Shown: positions 63,401 to 64,000 of the stretch, piece by piece | Layout: each line of letters opens with the position of its first letter | Position numbering within the stretch: the stretch's first letter is position 1 | Assembly (NCBI GenBank): GCA_018806915.1 | Contig: JAGKQI010000096.1 | Coordinates: 434,001 to 498,000, forward strand | Origin: Phytophthora colocasiae | Lineage: Eukaryota > Oomycota > Peronosporomycetes > Peronosporales > Peronosporaceae | Direction: 5' to 3' | Length of the DNA: 64,000 bases | Position numbers and translations under genes: made by a program | Notes under the pieces: generated by a model | Told to the model about the DNA's origin: nothing | The model's input: only the letters and a program-made list of their open reading frames with translations | The model's database searches: none

Positions 63401-63708
63401 GCTGCTGGGGCAGATCCACTGGTAGTACTTGTAGGCTGCGTACTGCTGCGGCCAATAGGAGGAATTAATTGTATCCCCGGGGGCTTCCGCACCAATACTA
63501 GAGCCAAATGACCGGCGGTGGGGACGCAAAGCTCCAATTCGTAGGGGAAATCCGCGTCCAGTGCATCTTCTTGGCATTCTGCTTCCTCTCCTTGGCGTGT
63601 TAGGGCACGTAGTAGATGAGATCCACGTACTTCAGGCCATGGGAGACCCCCACTCAGTACACGCGTGCGCTGGGAGGGAGGGGGCTCCATGCTGAGGGAA
63701 GATATCAC
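60469..63708 (-). CDS. Large unknown protein, propeller plus helical solenoid
   Basis: 1079 residues in one exon. The N-terminal about 550 residues have beta-propeller-like blades (VLALVRK-type strands, CVVAREDGMAFLWEW, ILICVHNVTGELVILRRDYG, HVFLVLFRNVLHVYALITGD) interrupted by Ser/Gln-rich loops. The C-terminal half is helical with solenoid-like repeats (LLAYVDLLGYCGHHAEACRALLLCHLYEESKKRF, read in two parts; YFLLLEYCMKCRDAAELK). No signal peptide or transmembrane segment. The architecture resembles trafficking subunits such as HPS6 of BLOC-2 or Vps-C proteins, but I see no diagnostic motif, so this is only a suggestion. ATG choices are 63708 (MISSLSMEPPP) or 63690. It ends 206 bp from the elicitin-like stop (convergent). 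Confidence 0.75.
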   Translation of the reverse strand: MISSLSMEPPPSQRTRVLSGGLPWPEVRGSHLLRALTRQGEEAECQEDALDADFPYELELCVPTAGHLALVLVRKPPGIQLIPPIGRSSTQPTSTTSGSAPAAPRVVYVLDALPPSARRSQQSASQSRKKNTPGVQLPAQQLDELELLHELFAPHTRAAGGKEGSVLIKAPLLCARFDCKVISIRFIRSGGGLQKSHKTSRGMKDSSSGSTVVGSAAPLRCVVAREDGMAFLWEWQADLYQWVFLNRLCFLENPNLKWTRPVAAFTTTDLPMDSIMSGMRDTGSSGLSSSGATEFAWWSTATKHEPKLKLRRLRFERATNALRATDVVVGSAFHPKPTCDDAVKLLSSKLGLFTISKTQGIFFRSSTASLRTVTLSWNKVFCTEEEREMPEILICVHNVTGELVILRRDYGELYIVRPKSSGPLTFPTNEGSINDNGSCNTLVARKLMMLEMWKHPSQDHDDGNTEVLDVAAHRHVFLVLFRNVLHVYALITGDLLETVALPDEITTPSQQRQNGKCKFWTMSGGAASVGLWAPGGFWTIRLPPAKTVAAALHQPKAKPQGSKSGSDLKDPETAFLAVKDYGSGTMHFDAVRYALEVLERVTPSAMDPTQSHPEAWEAVWHTVSSPALLLALLDNRATSEHVVHELAQHVAAIYKAASGIRSYGRLDGAGDLSKNDNQLLRLTPANLESLHHLSNWVVLAKRKLARLGRSSDDNLNKSFTEDYNTRPIRAVSELTSVLANGDDFSAPPTEENHLERKDSMLDPEDARNFRLSRKLRPMSSLRFAAGCSTSSERQGQQWLLQLESFLLDGVAFKEQEQSDTARRSTRAGATPSHRLFHSERMLSDFRHVAASSFSKHMYLESMSRLYLLYEPKSLLPFIRCVERFCPRTFSLFGHQPVARSHAERALTLFPPLEFFTNKILQGKVSNDGQAAQASLLAYVDLLGYCGHHAEACRALLLCHLYEESKKRFLKMLNDPQDIQKPGQDEQEEEACVRATASGSVYFLLLEYCMKCRDAAELKVLLMLKPDHVDMLHVLRALRTTLSCKQQQKGEGSSATSVTVGDLRSVLVALMQQRRIGVAK

Positions 63709-64000
63709 TTCAATTTGGAGGGGAGAATTAGAGGCAGTTTTAGGATAATTCGGTGGCGGACCTAAAAATCTGCGACGTGTGATGCATTGGAGGACTCATG
63801 CCACTTGGATTACAAGTGCTATTGCAACAAGGTCGCGTCTAAGTACACTCGAATGGACTTGCCTTTAACCTCAGTAAAACGCTACATCGACGAGAAGTAT
63901 TTGTCGAGATGTCGTGCCAGTCGATTCCAGTATCCAGGATAGGTCGTCTCTAATGAAAAACCAGCTTAGAGCGATCATCAGAGCGAGTACATACACATAC
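63709..64000. other. Window edge, short Cys-rich frame
   Basis: Presumed 5' flank of the large unknown gene. A plus-strand frame at about 63778-63943 reads a Cys-rich peptide (CDALEDSCHLDYKCYCNKVA, then RYIDEKYLSRCRASRFQYPG) without a good start. It could be a transposon or gene fragment. Not assigned. Confidence 0.25.

Noticed and set aside
1..64000. CRISPR arrays, rRNA or tRNA genes, prokaryotic operon signals
   Set aside because: No regularly spaced repeats, cloverleaf sequence with conserved A/B boxes or rRNA core was seen. Introns and gene content are eukaryotic.

Overview
The window looks like nuclear DNA of a plant-associated oomycete, most like Phytophthora. The evidence is an elicitin-like secreted protein, many spliceosomal introns of about 60-100 bp with GTRNGT-type donors, very short intergenic spacers with initiator-like GCTCATT motifs, a cytoplasmic dynein heavy chain in one 14 kb exon, and a repeat landscape (Helitron, Copia, hAT, pogo, piggyBac, LTR) typical of that group. 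All calls come from reading the sequence and translations. No database search was run.

Layout. About 0-21 kb is repeat-rich and gene-poor. It holds a broken AWS-SET-postSET gene, a decayed Helitron (about 2.8-8.2 kb), an LTR-like fragment, a deleted piggyBac relic bounded by TTAA, an HSP70/BiP pseudogene split by a solo LTR with a 5-bp target duplication, a hAT transposase remnant, a pogo/DDE_1 transposase pseudogene, and a nearly intact Copia retrotransposon (15974-21130). The Copia element sits between two copies of a roughly 305-bp segment that is also the CCT6 upstream region.

About 21.4-28 kb is a housekeeping block: CCT6 (chaperonin zeta subunit), a short Vti1-like SNARE divergent from an MMTAG2-domain RS-rich protein, FAD synthetase, and a frame-disrupted HSL-family esterase. 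About 28-37 kb is a dynamic block. A complete hAT transposon (28049-30370, matching TIRs, perfect 8-bp TSD, spliceable ORF) sits in the promoter of an elicitin-like pseudogene. It is followed by a PLC-like phosphodiesterase gene and a small family of unknown proteins, two members of which form an inverted duplication of about 1.2 kb arms. One of those two carries a nonsense codon.

About 37-64 kb is compact and conserved: LETM1, a PHP-domain hydrolase, a ten-exon Kelch-BTB gene divergent from histone H2A.Z, cytoplasmic dynein heavy chain, the intact elicitin-like gene whose upstream sequence matches the hAT-interrupted copy 30 kb away, and a large protein of unknown function.

The housekeeping genes are not an operon-like system. 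The shared theme is tight divergent or convergent packing, with mobile elements landing in promoters (pogo and Copia upstream of CCT6, hAT upstream of the elicitin copy).
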